Shown: positions 1-12,620, numbered from the stretch's first letter. The stretch is 64,000 nt of DNA from Biscogniauxia marginata (GCA_022695795.1 MU404150.1:62001-126000), one strand, 5' to 3'. Made by a program: numbers and translations. Notes: generated from the sequence alone by a model not told the origin.

Positions 1-168
1 CTTTTTAAACACTGTATTATAAATATACCACCTTGTTTACTTTATTTATCTCGTTTATAATGTTTTGACTTTTAATTTAAAAAGGTTAAAACGTTTAATA
101 AAAAAGTTATTTACTTATTTTTTATATTTAATTAAAGTTAATAAAAAACTTTACTTTTTTAATAATTA
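1..168. repeat. AT-rich, RIP-degraded repeat DNA
   Basis: The first ~170 bases are almost pure A/T with many TAA and TTA words and no reading frame. They adjoin the damaged LTR at about 169-647 and are probably the interior of the same retroelement, cut by the window edge. No coding motif could be recognised. Confidence 0.55.
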
Positions 169-647
169 TTATAAAAGGAAATAATTAATATTATTTTTTA
201 AAATATTTAAAATACTTAAATCAATTAATAAGTATATAAATAAAAAGAAAGAAAAGTTGTTATAATCAAGGTTTTTAAAATAAAATAAGCCTTAAGTAGA
301 TAAATTAGGTATAAAATACATAGAAATTTCTAAGGACCTCTTAAATGAACTTAGACTCTTAAGTCCCTTAAGACCAAAGTGTCACAGCCATTGCCATAGC
401 AGTTACTATTGCGGTTGCTGTGGTGAAGCTATTCGGTTGCGTTGTCACGACACAGGATTGGTACTTAAGAAACGTATGTAGCTCGTTAGCAGTGTGAGGA
501 ACCTTTCTTTCCTCACGCAATTCTTTTTCATTGTAATACAGAGATTTCTCGAGCCTTCGCGCCCTGGGTCTTATTGCAGTCCATGACACAAAGAGAATTA
601 TTAGTTGAAATTAAACTATTGTTCCAAGTCCATTAGCCCTTGTCACA
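169..647 (-). mobile_element. Solo-LTR family copy 1 (265-bp family), minus strand, RIP-damaged and split by an insertion
   Basis: Read on the minus strand from 647, the sequence begins TGTGACAAGGGCTAATGGAC. It follows the same order as the clean 265-bp LTR at 54594-54858: the start, then CTAATAATTCTCTTT, then GGTCTTAAGGGACTTAAGAG, then TTTTATACCTAAT. A 209-bp insertion at 380-588 interrupts it. The half nearest 647 keeps normal base composition, while the half below about 330 is RIP-like A/T. The left limit (169) is estimated from the expected LTR length and is not seen as a clean end. Confidence 0.65.
380..588. mobile_element. 209-bp LTR-like insertion (TGTCA..TGACA) with 5-bp target duplication
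   Basis: The element starts TGTCACAGCC and ends CCATGACA. It is flanked on both sides by CAAAG (375-379 and 589-593), and it interrupts the LTR copy exactly where the intact family reads CTTTGG. A 5-bp duplication with TG..CA ends fits a solo LTR or a very small LTR-type element. It shows no RIP bias, unlike its host repeat. It is too short to encode an enzyme; the single small reading frame across it looks incidental. Confidence 0.75.
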
Positions 648-956
648 GCTGTAGCTAAGATTCAACATCGAGATACCGAGTCATCGATTCTCAGTGGCGA
701 CTTATATATATATCATTCTACTCAATAAATGTTCCCTAGTACATGCGTCTCGTTATCGGAAACTAATACCAAGTGAACCCATCCTTACCATTACGTATAA
801 ATGTCGGCGCCTACACAGTCATGGGAGTTTCTAAGTTACCTTATTAGTGAGTCTGCCTCTTAGATGTACATTAATAACTAGCAATTACCCCGCCGGTCTT
901 AAAATGGTCGCAGAATATTAAGTTCAATAACTTAATATCCTAGGTTGAATATTTAT
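648..956. other. Non-coding stretch between repeats
   Basis: Ordinary base composition and no convincing reading frame or repeat. It appears to be host DNA between the damaged LTR and the TA target of the foldback element. Confidence 0.4.
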
Positions 957-958
957 TA

Positions 959-1121
959 ACGTGTCTCATAAGCAAGTGGGCCACACAAGCGAGTGGGCCA
1001 CTTGATTTTCCATACAAAATCGACTTTTTTTAAAAATTTATAACTTTACGCGTAAAAATCGTAAAAATCTTGAACCTTTTTTTTTTAGTTATATAATTAT
1101 AAGGTTTAATTAAAAGTAAAA
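959..1121 (+). repeat. Left terminal inverted repeat of a foldback/MITE-like element
   Basis: It starts ACGTGTCTCATAAGCAAGTG just after TA (957-958). It is the inverted counterpart of 16260-16421, which ends in the complement just before TA (16422-16423). The arms match for roughly 160 bp with few differences, most of them C/T or G/A. A GTGGGCCAC motif occurs twice near the tip. A TA duplication with long inverted repeats fits a Tc1/mariner-type non-autonomous element. The pre-insertion unit would be about 441 bp (959-1188 plus 16211-16421). Confidence 0.8.
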
Positions 1122-1188
1122 TCAAAAAAAATTAATTTTAAAAGACGCGAAAAGAAAACGCGTAAAAATTAAAATTAAAATAAAACAC

Positions 1189-1683
1189 TATAACGAACCT
1201 CCCTATGTATTTGTGACGAACCTCCCTATGTGTTCCTAGTCAGCTGACTTCACAAGTAAGTACGTACTAGGTTTTCTTAATTTAAAAGTAACAATGGATT
1301 AAAATTAATTCAAAAGATTTATAATGCTTTATTTGTTAAAGAGATTTTAAGGTACTTTTATTATAATATTAAAAAGTAATTATAATCTTAAATTAATAAC
1401 AAAAAAACTTAAAATAAATAACTAAACATAAAAGAAATTTTATCTTTTTTATATTCGCTTTCTTTTTATATATAATTTCCGTTTTAATATATTAAATACC
1501 TTTAAATCACCTTATTTATAGTAATTTATTTTACATTACTAAATAAATACACTTAAATCACTTTATTTATAGTAATCCATATCACGTAATGTTATATTTA
1601 AATCCTTTATCTTATTAATATCCTTATAATTCGTATTTTAACACCCTTATAAAAAACCCCTTTAATAGGTTAAGTTTGTAATA
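1189..1683 (-). repeat. 3' LTR of the outer retrotransposon (left copy)
   Basis: It begins TATAACGAACCTCCCTATGT directly after AACAC and ends GTAATA. An adjacent second copy of the terminal ~23 bases starts at 1212 as TGTGACGAACCTCCCTATGT, so this LTR is ~23 bp longer than its partner at 15737-16205. The outer ~80 bases are little mutated and the inner part is strongly A/T. The polypurine tract, as complement of TTACTTCTCTC, lies just inside at 1684-1694. Confidence 0.8.
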
Positions 1684-2329
1684 TTACTTCTCTCTTTTTA
1701 AAATCTTTATCTTAAAAATAATTTATAAATTCTTTTTATTTTTTTATTTTTATTATATCTAATAATTAAGTAGCTAAACGTTGTTATAATAATTAAAAAC
1801 TTAAACGCGAAAAACTATTTTAACGTATTTATAAATTAAGTATATGTATTAATATTATACTTTATTCTTTCTATTTCGATCGAAAACTAAAATGTGTTAT
1901 TATTAAAAATAAATCAAAGAAATATAGCGAATATATTCGTTGTGGTCGTTTTTATAACGATATAAGAATTCCTTTAAATTCCTTTAAGTGGTTAAACGTT
2001 AAAAAGAATTATTTACTTCTTTAAAAGCGTTAAGCGGAGGCGGCGCTCCTTAAACTTTAATCCGAAATAAATAAATCTATTACGCGTATTTTTAAGTTGT
2101 GTTAATAATGTAACCTTCTTCGTAAAAAAAGGTTTAAAAATGTTATAACGAAATCTTTAAAACTTAAATAAATTAAAAAAGTAAAAACGGCTTAAAAAAA
2201 CAAAAACGTTTTTAAACTAAATAATAGCCTTTAATTAAATAAACTAAAATTACTTTTAAAGCCGTCCCCTCTTTTGACTTATCCTTTCTAGGTTAAAATC
2301 CCGACTTTTAAGTATTTTTAGCCGGTTCG

Positions 2330-2465
2330 GATTCCGCTAATAAAACTTACTAAATACGTCTTTTAAGTTTGTTAAGTGCTTAAATAATTCCTATATATTT
2401 TCCTTTAATAAGTATCTTTCTTATTTAACTAAATATTATAATTAATTATTAATTCTTTTTAAGTT
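2330..2465 (-). pseudogene. Chromodomain remnant of outer element pol
   Basis: Minus-strand translation gives a chromodomain-like string containing YLVK, RYLLKENI and LFKHLTNLKDVFSKFY, with stop codons where the inner element and normal chromodomains carry tryptophan. Integrase-linked chromodomains mark fungal chromoviruses and help target heterochromatin. This remnant is non-functional. Confidence 0.6.
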
Positions 2466-4379
2466 TAAAATCCTTTTTACTTTATATTTATTTAATTTTT
2501 TTAATCTTATTCTAGGTTTTTAACGAGACGTTTTTTAATACTAATTTTAATAACGATATATAAAAAACTAAATATATTTTAAATTTTTTTAATAATTTTA
2601 ATTTATAATTAACTTTCGAAATAACTTTCTCGATTTTATATAGTTTTAACTTTTTAAACTTAAATTTTTATTAAGCCGTTTTATTTTAATTTAAAGCGTT
2701 TTTATTATTACGTCTTATTATTAACGAAGTAAATAAATTATGTTTTTTCTCTTAAGAATTAGTTCTTTAATTCTTTTTTTGTTACAATACTTTATTATTT
2801 TATTTTAAATAAATTATAATTCTTTTTATAGTTATTATTATATTACTTAGACTTTTTTAAATAATACTTTTACTTTCGGGGTTTTTATTTCGATTTTTAG
2901 TGCTTTTATAAGTTCGATTAATTATTTTTAGATTTTTGCTTTTTAATTGTATATTGTTTTGTATAGTAACATCTTATGTTTTCGTTAATCGAAGTGTTAT
3001 ATGCTATTTAGGTTACTGGTAATAGTTTTATTTAGTTGTTTATTTTCTAGTTGATATAACTTTGTAAATATTATTTTATTATTTAGTTTAGTTTTTTTGT
3101 TTATTTATTTATTTAGGAATAATACGTTATAAATAATTTTTATTTAACTTTTATTCGTTTTATTAAACTAATTATTTTATTATGCTTGATTTGTTAAACG
3201 GTAAAAAGTAAGTATATTTCGTGAATTTATTAATAATTACTTATATATTGTTATAAAGTACTTTTATAGTAAAATCTCATATAATTATGTGTTATGTTTT
3301 ATTAGGTATTTAAATTAATTATAATAGTTTATATAGTTTATATTATAATTCTTTATAATTCTTTTAATTATTTATCGCATTTCTAGAAAGTCGAATTCTT
3401 TTTAAAGTCGTTTTAACGTTTTGAAAATTCTCTAGTGACCGTATAGAGGGTATTTGTGGAATTCCTTAACAAATTCGTTTTATACTCGTTTTAATATATA
3501 GACTTTTTCCTTATACGAAAGAAATTCGTTATTAGATCTTTATTAAGATTATAATTACTTTTCTTTTTAATTATAATTTTCCTTAAAACATTATTTTTAA
3601 TCTCTTATGTTAATTCGCATATAAGTTAATATAATTAATATATTATTTTATTATTTAAATATCTAGATATTTCTTTTATTAATTTTTAATTTATAGTCTC
3701 CTTTTTTATTAAAAAGATTTATTTATATATTTTTCTTTTTTTTAATATAATAAATCTTAAAATTAAATTTAAACAAGAAAATTATTTAACGCTTATATTA
3801 TTATAAATTATATAAGGTTTTTATAATTTAAATAGATATTAATAAGTTCCTTGGTTTTATTAAGCCATAGTTCTTATTTTTTTAATACTTTAATAACTAT
3901 TAATAGTTCTTTATTATAAATTTAATAATTTAATTTAATATTATATAGTGCTTTAAATAGATACGCGATTAAGTATTATTTTTTATTGTTTTTTAGTTAC
4001 TTTAAAATTGCTTCGATAACGAAATTTAAGGCGTTTATTTTTATTTTCGTTTAAAAGTTTATATATAACCTTATTAGTTATAACTTCTTTTAATTATTAA
4101 AAAGCCTATTTAGCTTTTTTAATAAAATAAAAAGTGTTTTTTGTTTTTACTAAAGTAATTAATTTTATTAATAGTTTAGCGATTTGCTCGAAATCTTAAA
4201 TAAGTTATTTAACGTAATTAATAAAACCAAAAAATACGTATATATTTATAACACTTTTAAGTTCTAGTTAATCCTTAATTGTTATTATTTTTTTTAAATA
4301 TAAATTTCTTTTAAACTTATTATAAACCTTAAATAATTTAGTTTTTTAATATGCTATTTATTTTTAATTAGATAAATAA

Positions 4380-4565
4380 GTAGGTTTACCTTTTTCAAGG
4401 TTTTTAACATTTGTTTTATATATTTTTTATGTTCCTTTTCGCTTTTAAGTAAATTAATATATCGTTTAAATAAATAAATATGAATTTATTTAAAAACTTA
4501 TAAAGGATTATTATAATTATATATTAAAATATAACGAGTGTATTAATAAGTTTAAATAGTATAAC
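4380..4565 (-). pseudogene. Reverse-transcriptase remnant of outer element
   Basis: The minus strand encodes a segment containing KFIFIYLNDILIYLKSEKEH. It is nearly identical to the inner element's reverse-transcriptase segment at 11129-11338. YLND is a variant of the YLDD/YVDD catalytic box of Gypsy reverse transcriptases. A stop codon lies just upstream, so this is a relic. Confidence 0.75.
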
Positions 4566-7015
4566 TTTATACTTATAATATTTATATACCGTCTTAAAAG
4601 CGGTATATTATTTGTGTTTTTTAGTTATTTTAATTATATAATAATTATCGCGAAGATTTAATATTATAAAGATTTAAGCTTTATTAATTTGTTTTTTTAT
4701 AAGTTTTATTAATAATAATAAGTATTTATTCTTTTTTATTATCTTATTAAGGTGTTAATAGTTAATTATTTATCGTTATATTAAATTTCCTTTTTTATTA
4801 ATATGTTATTTTTTGTTTTTATCGACTTTTAATACTATAATTACTAGGTATCTTAATAAGGATTTTAATTCTTAAATATATTCCTTATTAAGATCCTTTT
4901 AAATTCTTTTTTATAATGCTTTTTGTTTTTCTTAATTTATAAGATATATTAGGAATAATTTTAACTACTTTTTTTCCTTAAAATAGATTTAATAATCCTA
5001 TTAACTATATTTTAATAATTCTTTTTTTATTTTATTTTTAAATAATTTATAAAAACGAAAATACTTACGTAATACTTTTTTCGTTAAATTTTTAGGTTTA
5101 ATTATTTAAATTATATAAATAATATGTTTCGTTTTTATATTCGTTTTTTTGGTGTTATTTACGGTATTTATTTTATAACTTATAATAGTTAATTTTTCTT
5201 GATTTTAATTTTAATAAAACGTATTTATTTTAAATTTTATTTATAAATTGTTTTTTTTAAGTTAATTTATTTTTAAGATTATATTATAACTTAATATATA
5301 AATAATTACTAAAAAAGGAATCGTCTTTTTAGTACTTTATTATTCTCGTAACTAGATATATATTTTTTAAAGTTTCGTAATTTATATAAACTTTATTTAT
5401 ATATTTATAATATGTTATCCTTTTAAGTTATCTTAATTAAAATATAACTTTTATTTATTTTTAAGTTTATAAAGGCTTTATATTTCTTTTTATTATATTT
5501 AACTTTAATTATAATATTATTATTAAGTCTTGATTAGACTTCGTATAAGGACTTGCTATTTATGGCTTCTTATTACTTTACTAGCGAGAACCTTTATCGT
5601 TTTTTGGTTTTCTATATTCTCTCTCTTTTAAGTTTCTTTAAGTCGCTATGGCCTTAATATCTTTTTATTCTTAAGTTTTTATAAAAACGTGTTTTTAGTA
5701 ATCGTTATTTAAATAATGTTTTTAATTTTTTTTATATAAAACTTTATATATTAAAACTTTAATTCCTTTTTAAGGGCCTTTTTAAAGCTTAAATTTGTTT
5801 TTTTATTAATTTAAAGCTTTTTAAGGTTTTAAATTATTTTTAAATAAAGGGCGTAATTCTTGGTTTTATTTATTAAAAATAACTCGATATTTTTTTATAG
5901 ATTTATATATATTTCTAGAAACTTTTTTTTAAAGTATATCTTAATTATTCGTTTATAACTTAATTTAATCGTACGTATTTTTATTTATTATTTTATTAAG
6001 TGTTTCTTTATAAAACCGAATAGATTAATATCGTACTTAGCTCGTTTTTCGAGCTAATATAAAAAATGTAATTCCTTTTATAATTCTTATAATTCTTTTT
6101 TAATTTCGTTTTTTTCGAAACCCGTTTTAAGTAAATTATATATATTACACGGTATTAAGATGTAATATATATAACCCTTAATAATTATTTTATTATTTCT
6201 TTTAAAACTTAAATAAAGATAATATACTTTAAAATATTATAATTATTATAAGATGTTATTATAAATATATTCGTTTTTTTTCATGTTATCATTTTCCGGT
6301 TTTTAAGGATAATAATTAACTCCATTTTTAAAACTTTAATGTATTTAATAAACGTCGTTAATATAAAAGTTTTAATGTAACGATATATATATATATATTT
6401 TTAGTTATTTTATTATTTTTAGTTTTATTTTATGTTTTTCGCTTAATAACTTAGTAAGTTAATTAATATTATTTAAGTTTTAATAAACATCGTAATTATT
6501 ATTTATATAAAACTTCCGGTTTAAGTTATTATATTTTTTTAATATATTTCGTATTTATTATTATTATAATGGTTTTAATGTAATTTATTATAGTTTAACT
6601 TAATTCTTAAATTGTATCTTAATTTGTAGGTATTATATTTATATAGTAATTCGCTTTTATTATATCCTTATTAAGTTTGTTTTAATGTAAAGTACTTTAA
6701 ATACGAGTGGTTATGTTTTAAATAATCTTTATAATCGACTTAATAATATTTATAACTTTTTTATAAGGATTTTCTCGTTTTTTTTTGGTTTAATAGTAGT
6801 AATAATAAATACTTAATTTACTTTTTTGTTATTTTCGAAATAAACTCTTGTTTTAAAGGTTTTTTTTTTAGGTTAAGAAATTCTTCTTATTTTTAGTTTT
6901 TATTTTTTGGGGTTTTAGTACTCGTTTTTATAATGTTTTTTTTATAATTAAAATATTTAATAGTTGATTTATTTCGCGTTTTTTGCTTTTTTTAAGTAAT
7001 GTTAATTTTAATGAG

Positions 7016-7476
7016 TGTTACAAATCAGCTCTGTTGGAAGGAACCCCAACAGGGATGTCGGAACAGGAACCAAGAATGTGCGAAATAGTGGGGACAGCAC
7101 ACATTTTATGTAACATCACGTGATGTTAAACCTGTGTTAATCAGTTGATTAGAACAAACCCAACATGGTAAGTCTAAGTTGGTTTATCGACCCATCCAGG
7201 TTTAACGATATCTAACATACCACAAGAAAGAAGTAATGAGTATAAATAAACTAGACTTTCCTATGTAATTAGTTTTTCGTTCTTTAGTTATCAATTTAAA
7301 ACTATAATCACTCTTTAATACTATAATAAGAATACCTTAAAACCTCTTTAACGAATATAACATTATAAATTAATTAAACTAATTTTAACTTATTATTACT
7401 TTTAAATTAAGAAAACCTAGTACGTACTTACTTGTGAAGTTAACTAACTAGGAATATATAGGGAGGTTCGTCACAT
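7016..7476 (+). repeat. 5' LTR of inner retrotransposon
   Basis: Starts TGTTACAAATCAGCTCTG and ends GTTCGTCACA, 461 bp. Its first ~230 bases keep normal composition. Its second half is changed relative to the 3' LTR (for example AGTTAACTAACTAGG against AGTCAGCTGACTAGG). Confidence 0.93.
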
Positions 7477-7722
7477 TTTAATAGCTCCTTAATTAATGCT
7501 TAACATTGGTTTAGGAGGAGGGATTTTCAGTCGAACAGTCCCAGGACAAGCATGCCCCCTAAGACCAAAGAGCAACAAGAAAAAAAACAAGTAAGAAAAC
7601 AACAATTAATAAGCTCTTAAACGAAAGCTTTAAATCTTTCTACGGTATAATAAAAAGGTTTAAAAGAACTAACACAAAAGTTAATTATAATTATAGCTAA
7701 AAAAGAATCATCTAAGGAAAAA

Positions 7723-7819
7723 NNNNNNNNNNNNNNNNNNNNNNNNNNNNNNNNNNNNNNNNNNNNNNNNNNNNNNNNNNNNNNNNNNNNNNNNNNNNNN
7801 NNNNNNNNNNNNNNNNNNN
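7723..7819. other. Assembly gap (97 N)
   Basis: A run of 97 N lies directly against a 15-bp purine tandem repeat inside gag. The repeat probably defeated assembly, so the true repeat length is unknown. Confidence 0.99.
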
Positions 7820-7930
7820 AAAGAAGAGGAGGAAAAAGAAGAGGAGGAAAAAGAAGAGGAGGAAAAAGAAGAGGAGGAAAAAGAAGAGGAGGAAAAAGAA
7901 GAGGAGGAAAAAGAAGAGGAGGAAAAAGAA
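7820..7930 (+). repeat. 15-bp tandem repeat encoding Lys-Glu-Glu-Glu-Glu units
   Basis: The unit AAAGAAGAGGAGGAA is repeated about seven times. In the gag frame it encodes KEEEE repeats, an acidic low-complexity tract. It borders the 97-N gap and has escaped visible RIP, being pure purine on this strand with no CpA or TpG sites. Confidence 0.9.
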
Positions 7931-10649
7931 AACAAACAGGCAAAACAACCCCTACCTCCTAGAGACAAGTAACCGAAACCACCCTTAAACAATATAACAA
8001 CCCCCGATATAAAAGGTTTTAAACTAATTACACCTAGCAGATATAATGGGTCAAGCGATTTAAAAGGATTTCTAATCCAAGCCGGAACCTACTTACGGTT
8101 CTATCATGGAACGATTACCACTAAGGAATAAAAGGTTCTCACGATATCCCAGCTCCTCGTCAAAACTGCCTTAACCTGGTTCCAACTAGTATTAAAAGAT
8201 TATCTAGAAAACGGATCAAACGCCCAAGAAGACACAAAGAAAGTCTTTAAAGATTATAAGGAGTTTAAAAAACAACTTAGGTCTATATTTGATAATTTAA
8301 TTTTTAAGTAATAAGTCGAAGCTCGACTTTATAAATTACGACAAAATAAAAAGGCTTTAAATTACGTTATTAAGTTTAAAAAACTCGCAAGCTAGTTATA
8401 ATTACTTATCGAGAGCTTATACTACTTATTTTATTAAAGACTAAAAAACCATATAAAAAATAAACTATATAAAATAAACCTATATAAAGAAAAAAACTCA
8501 GAAAATTCAATAATTACGTTATAATGGCAATTACTATTAATAACAAGAACTTCGAACGGTACCTTAAAAAGAAAAAGACGGTATAACGAAGAAATGGCGA
8601 TTAGCTAAAAAAAGGAAATCATAAAAGCGGTGCCGGAACTAGGAAAGGCACTAAAACTAAATCAAACCTCATTAAAATCAACGCTGCTTAAAAGGAATAA
8701 AAGAAACAAGATAAATTAACTATTAAGTATTTTAATTACAAAAAGAAAAAACATTATAAAAACGAGTGCCGAAGTTCTAAGAAATAAAAACTAAAAATAA
8801 GAGGGATTTCTTAACCCGAGAAAAGAACTTTTAAAGCGAGAGTTCATTTCGAAAACAACAAAGAAATAAACTAAGTATTTACTATTACTACCATTAAAGC
8901 AGAGAAAAACGAGGAAATCCTTATAAAAAAAATTTATAAATATTATTAAGTTAACCACAAAAACTGTTTAAAGAATAACTATTTATACTTAAGATATTTT
9001 ATATTAAAATAAGCCAAATAAAGATATAACGAAAATAAATTATTATATAAATATAATAACTATAAATTAAAATACGACCTAAAAATTAAGTTAAATTATA
9101 ACGAGTTACATTAAAGCCACTATAACGACGATAAATATAAAACCTATTAAGGAAAAAGCCAATATAATAGCTTAAACTAGAGGTTTTACATAAATAATAA
9201 TTATAATATTTATTAAAGCTTAAAAGAATATACATCGTTACATTAAAGCTTTTATATTAACGACACTTATTAAATACATAAAAGTTTTAAAAATAAAGCT
9301 AGTTATTATTCTTAAAAACTAAAAAGTAATAACATAAAAGAAAATAAGTGTATTTATAATAACGTCCCACGATAGCCATATTACTTTAAAGCATGTTATC
9401 TTTACTTAAATTCCGAAAAAAGCAACGAAGTAATTACTAAAAGTTATATATGTTACATCTTAGTATTATGCGACGTACACGACTTACTTGAAGCAAGTTT
9501 TAAAGAAAACGAAGTTAAAAATGAATTATAGGAATTATAAAAAGAACTATATTTTTCATAATAACTCGAAAAACGAGCTAAATATAACACTAGTTTATTC
9601 GGCTTAATAAAAAAGCACTTAACAAAATAACAAGTAAAAATACGTGTAACTAAACTAAGCTATAAACGAATTATCAAGACATACCTCAAAAAAAAAGGAA
9701 AATTTCTAAAAATTAATATAAACCTATAAAGAAATATCGAATTACCCTTAATAAACGAACTCAAGGATTATGCACTTTATTTAAAAATAATCCAAAACCT
9801 TAAAAAGTTTCGAGTTAACAAAAAAACAGATTTAAGTTATAAAAAGGCCCTCGAAAAAGAATTAAAGTTTTAATATGCAAAATTCTATATAAAAGATAAA
9901 CCTCTTACCCCCTACTACGTAAAAAATAATTAGAGAAACTATCTAAATAATAATTACTAAAAACACGCTCTTATAAAAGCCCAAGAATAAAAGAACATCT
10001 AAGTTATAATAACTTAAAGAAACCCAAAAAAGAAAAGGCGTGAAAAACCAAAAAACGGTAAAAGCTCTTGCTAATAAGGCAGCGAAAAACCATAAATAAC
10101 AAGTTTTTATATAAAGTCTAGTTAAGACTTAATAATACCATTATAATTAAAATTAAGTATAATAAAAAAGAATATAAAGCTTTTATAAACTTAAAAGTAA
10201 ATAAAAGCTATATTTTAACCGAGATAACTTAAAAAAATAAAATACTATAAATATATAAATAAAGTTTATATTAATTATAAAACTTCGAAGAATACATATT
10301 TAATTACGAAAATAACAAAATGCTAAAAAAAATAATTCCTTTCTCGGTGACCATTTAAAGACATCCTAAGCAAATCATTTTTAACATTATATACATATTA
10401 AGTCACGACATAATACTAAAAATGAATTAACTTAAAAGAAATAATCCACAAATAAATTTCGAGATAAACATATTTTATTAAAATTAAAAACAAGAGGAGT
10501 TAACCATTACGAGTTACGAAATAAATACCGCAAATAACTCTAAAGAAACGAATGTAAAAACGAAACATATCGCTTATATAATTCGAGTAACTAAACCTAA
10601 AAATCCAACGAAAAGAGTATCATATAAGTACCTCCGTTTTCATAAATTG

Positions 10650-11700
10650 TTTAAAGACAAAACAAAAAAAGAATTACTAAAACATAACTAATAAGATTAC
10701 TAGATTCATTTTAAGGAAAGAAAGTAATTAAAACTATTTTTAGTATATCTTATAAATCAAGAAAAATAAAAAGCACTATAAAAAGGAATTTAAAAAGATC
10801 TTAATAAAGGATATATTTAAAAATTAAAATCCTTATTAAAATACCTAATAATTATAATATTTAAAGTCGATAAAAATAAGAAGTAACATATTAATAAAAA
10901 AGGAAACCTAATATAACGATAAGTAATCGATTACCGACACCTTAATAAAATAACCAAAAAAACGGATATTTATTACTATTAATAAAACTCATAAAAAAAT
11001 AAATTAATAAAGCCTAAATCTTTATAACACTAGACCTTCGTAATGAATATTATATAATTAAAATAGCTAAAAGACATAAATAGTATACCGCATTTAAAAC
11101 GATATATAGATATTATAAATATAAAGTTATGCTGTTTAAACTCATTAACGTACCTATTACATTCCAATATATAATTATAACGATCCTTTGTAAGTTTCTA
11201 GATAAATTTATATTCGTTTATTTAAACGATATATTAATTTACTTAAAAAGCGAGAAAGAACATAAAAAACATATAAAACAAGTATTAAAAACCCTAAAAA
11301 AAACAAACCTATTTATTTATTTATTTAAAAGTAAATAGCATGTCAAAAAACTAGATTATTTAGGATTTATAATAAGTTTAAAAGAAATCCGTATTTAAAA
11401 AAGGAAAATAATAGTAATTAAGGATTAGCTAGAACCTAAGAGTGTTATAAACGTACGCGCATTTCTTGGTTTTATTAACTATGTTAAATAACTTATTAAA
11501 GATTTTAGGTGTATCGCTAAACTATTAATAGAATTAATTACCTTAGCGAAAACAAGAGAGGCTTTCTATTTCATTAAAGAAGCTAGACAAGCTTTTTAAT
11601 AATTAAAAGAAGTTGTAACTAGTAAGGTTATATATAAACTTTTAAACGAAAATAAAAAGAAACGATTAAGGATAAACGCCTTAGATTTCGTCATTAAAGT
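10650..11700 (+). pseudogene. Reverse transcriptase / RNase H remnant of inner element
   Basis: The clearest part, 11129-11338, encodes MLFKLINVPITFQYIIITIL followed by LDKFIFVYLNDILIYLKSEK. This matches the Gypsy reverse-transcriptase palm, where the catalytic box is normally YLDD or YVDD and here reads YLND. Downstream, FLGFINYVKXLIKDFR-like and RNase H-like segments continue with stops. It is part of a dead polyprotein and not an independent gene. Confidence 0.82.
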
Positions 11701-12225
11701 AGTCTTAAAGCAATTAAAAAACAATGGAAAATGATACTTAGTCGCATACTTATTTAAAGCACTATATAATGCTAAATTAAATTATTAAATTTATAATAAA
11801 GAACTATTAATAGTTATTAAAGCACTAAAGAAATAAAAACCATGGCTTAATAAAACTAAAAAACCTATTAATATATATTTAAATCATAAAAACCTTACAC
11901 GATTTATAATAATATAAACGCTTAATTAAAGACACGAGCGTTAAATGATTTTCTTATTTAAATTCAATTTTAAAATCCAGCATATTAAGGGAAAAGAAAA
12001 TATCTAAATAAATCTTCTTAGTAAAAAAGGAGATTATAAATCAAAAATCAATAAAAGAGATATCTAGATGTTTAAACAACAAAATAACAAATCAATTGTA
12101 TTAGCTTATATGTAAATCAACATAGGAAACTGGAAATAACGTTTCAAGGAAAATTACAGTTAAAAAGAAAAATCTTAATAAGAATCCAATAACGAACTTC
12201 TCTTATATAAGGAAAAAGTATACAT

Positions 12226-12620
12226 ACTAAAACGAGTACAAGACGAATTCGTTAAAGAATTTCACGAACACCCTTTACACGGCTACCAAGGAATCTTCAA
12301 AATAATAAAACGACTTCAAGAAGAATTCGACTTTCCAGGAATATAATAAATAATTAAAAGAATTATAAAGAATTATAACATTTATAATAAGGTTAAAGCA
12401 TTACGATATAAACCATATAAATTATTACAATTAACCCAAATACTTAATAAAGCGTGGCATATAATTACATAGGATTTCGTAATGAAACTTCTAAAGTTAA
12501 AAGATCTTATTATAAGAGTACCTTATAATAGTATATAGGTAATCGTTAATAAACTCACGAAATATGTTTACTTCTTATTATTCAACGAATTAAACATAGT
12601 AAAACAACTAGCCTTTAATT
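12226..12620 (+). pseudogene. Integrase remnant of inner element
   Basis: The segment VQDEFVKEFHEHPLHGYQG followed by FKIIKRLQEEFDFPG matches the HHCC zinc-binding part of Gypsy integrases. The paired cysteines further on are converted to tyrosine (NYNIYNKVKALRYKPY). Near 12450 the catalytic-core start AWHIIT-stop-DFVMKL is readable, with tryptophan replaced by a stop (TGG to TAG). Confidence 0.75.

Larger units (their letters stand above)
7551..8790 (+). pseudogene. Gag remnant of inner element
   Basis: It opens MPPKTKEQQEKKQVRKQQ at 7551 and soon meets stop codons. After a lysine/glutamate repeat and an assembly gap, a retrotransposon gag core is readable near 8030-8400 (PSRYNGSSDLKGFLIQAG, TALTWFQLVLKDYLENG, KEFKKQLRSIFDN). 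Near 8720-8770 a zinc knuckle is visible as YFNYKKKKHYKNECR. The expected form is CxxCxxxxHxxxxC, with the first two cysteines turned to tyrosine as expected of TGY-to-TAY RIP. It is inactive. Confidence 0.8.

Noticed and set aside
7617..7992. Minus-strand frames rich in Pro-Leu-Leu-Phe or Ser-Phe across the N gap
   Set aside because: They are antisense readings of the purine tandem repeat and run through 97 undetermined bases.
11129..11338. Stand-alone 69-residue gene
   Set aside because: It is the reverse-transcriptase segment of the inner retroelement, open only by chance between RIP stops.
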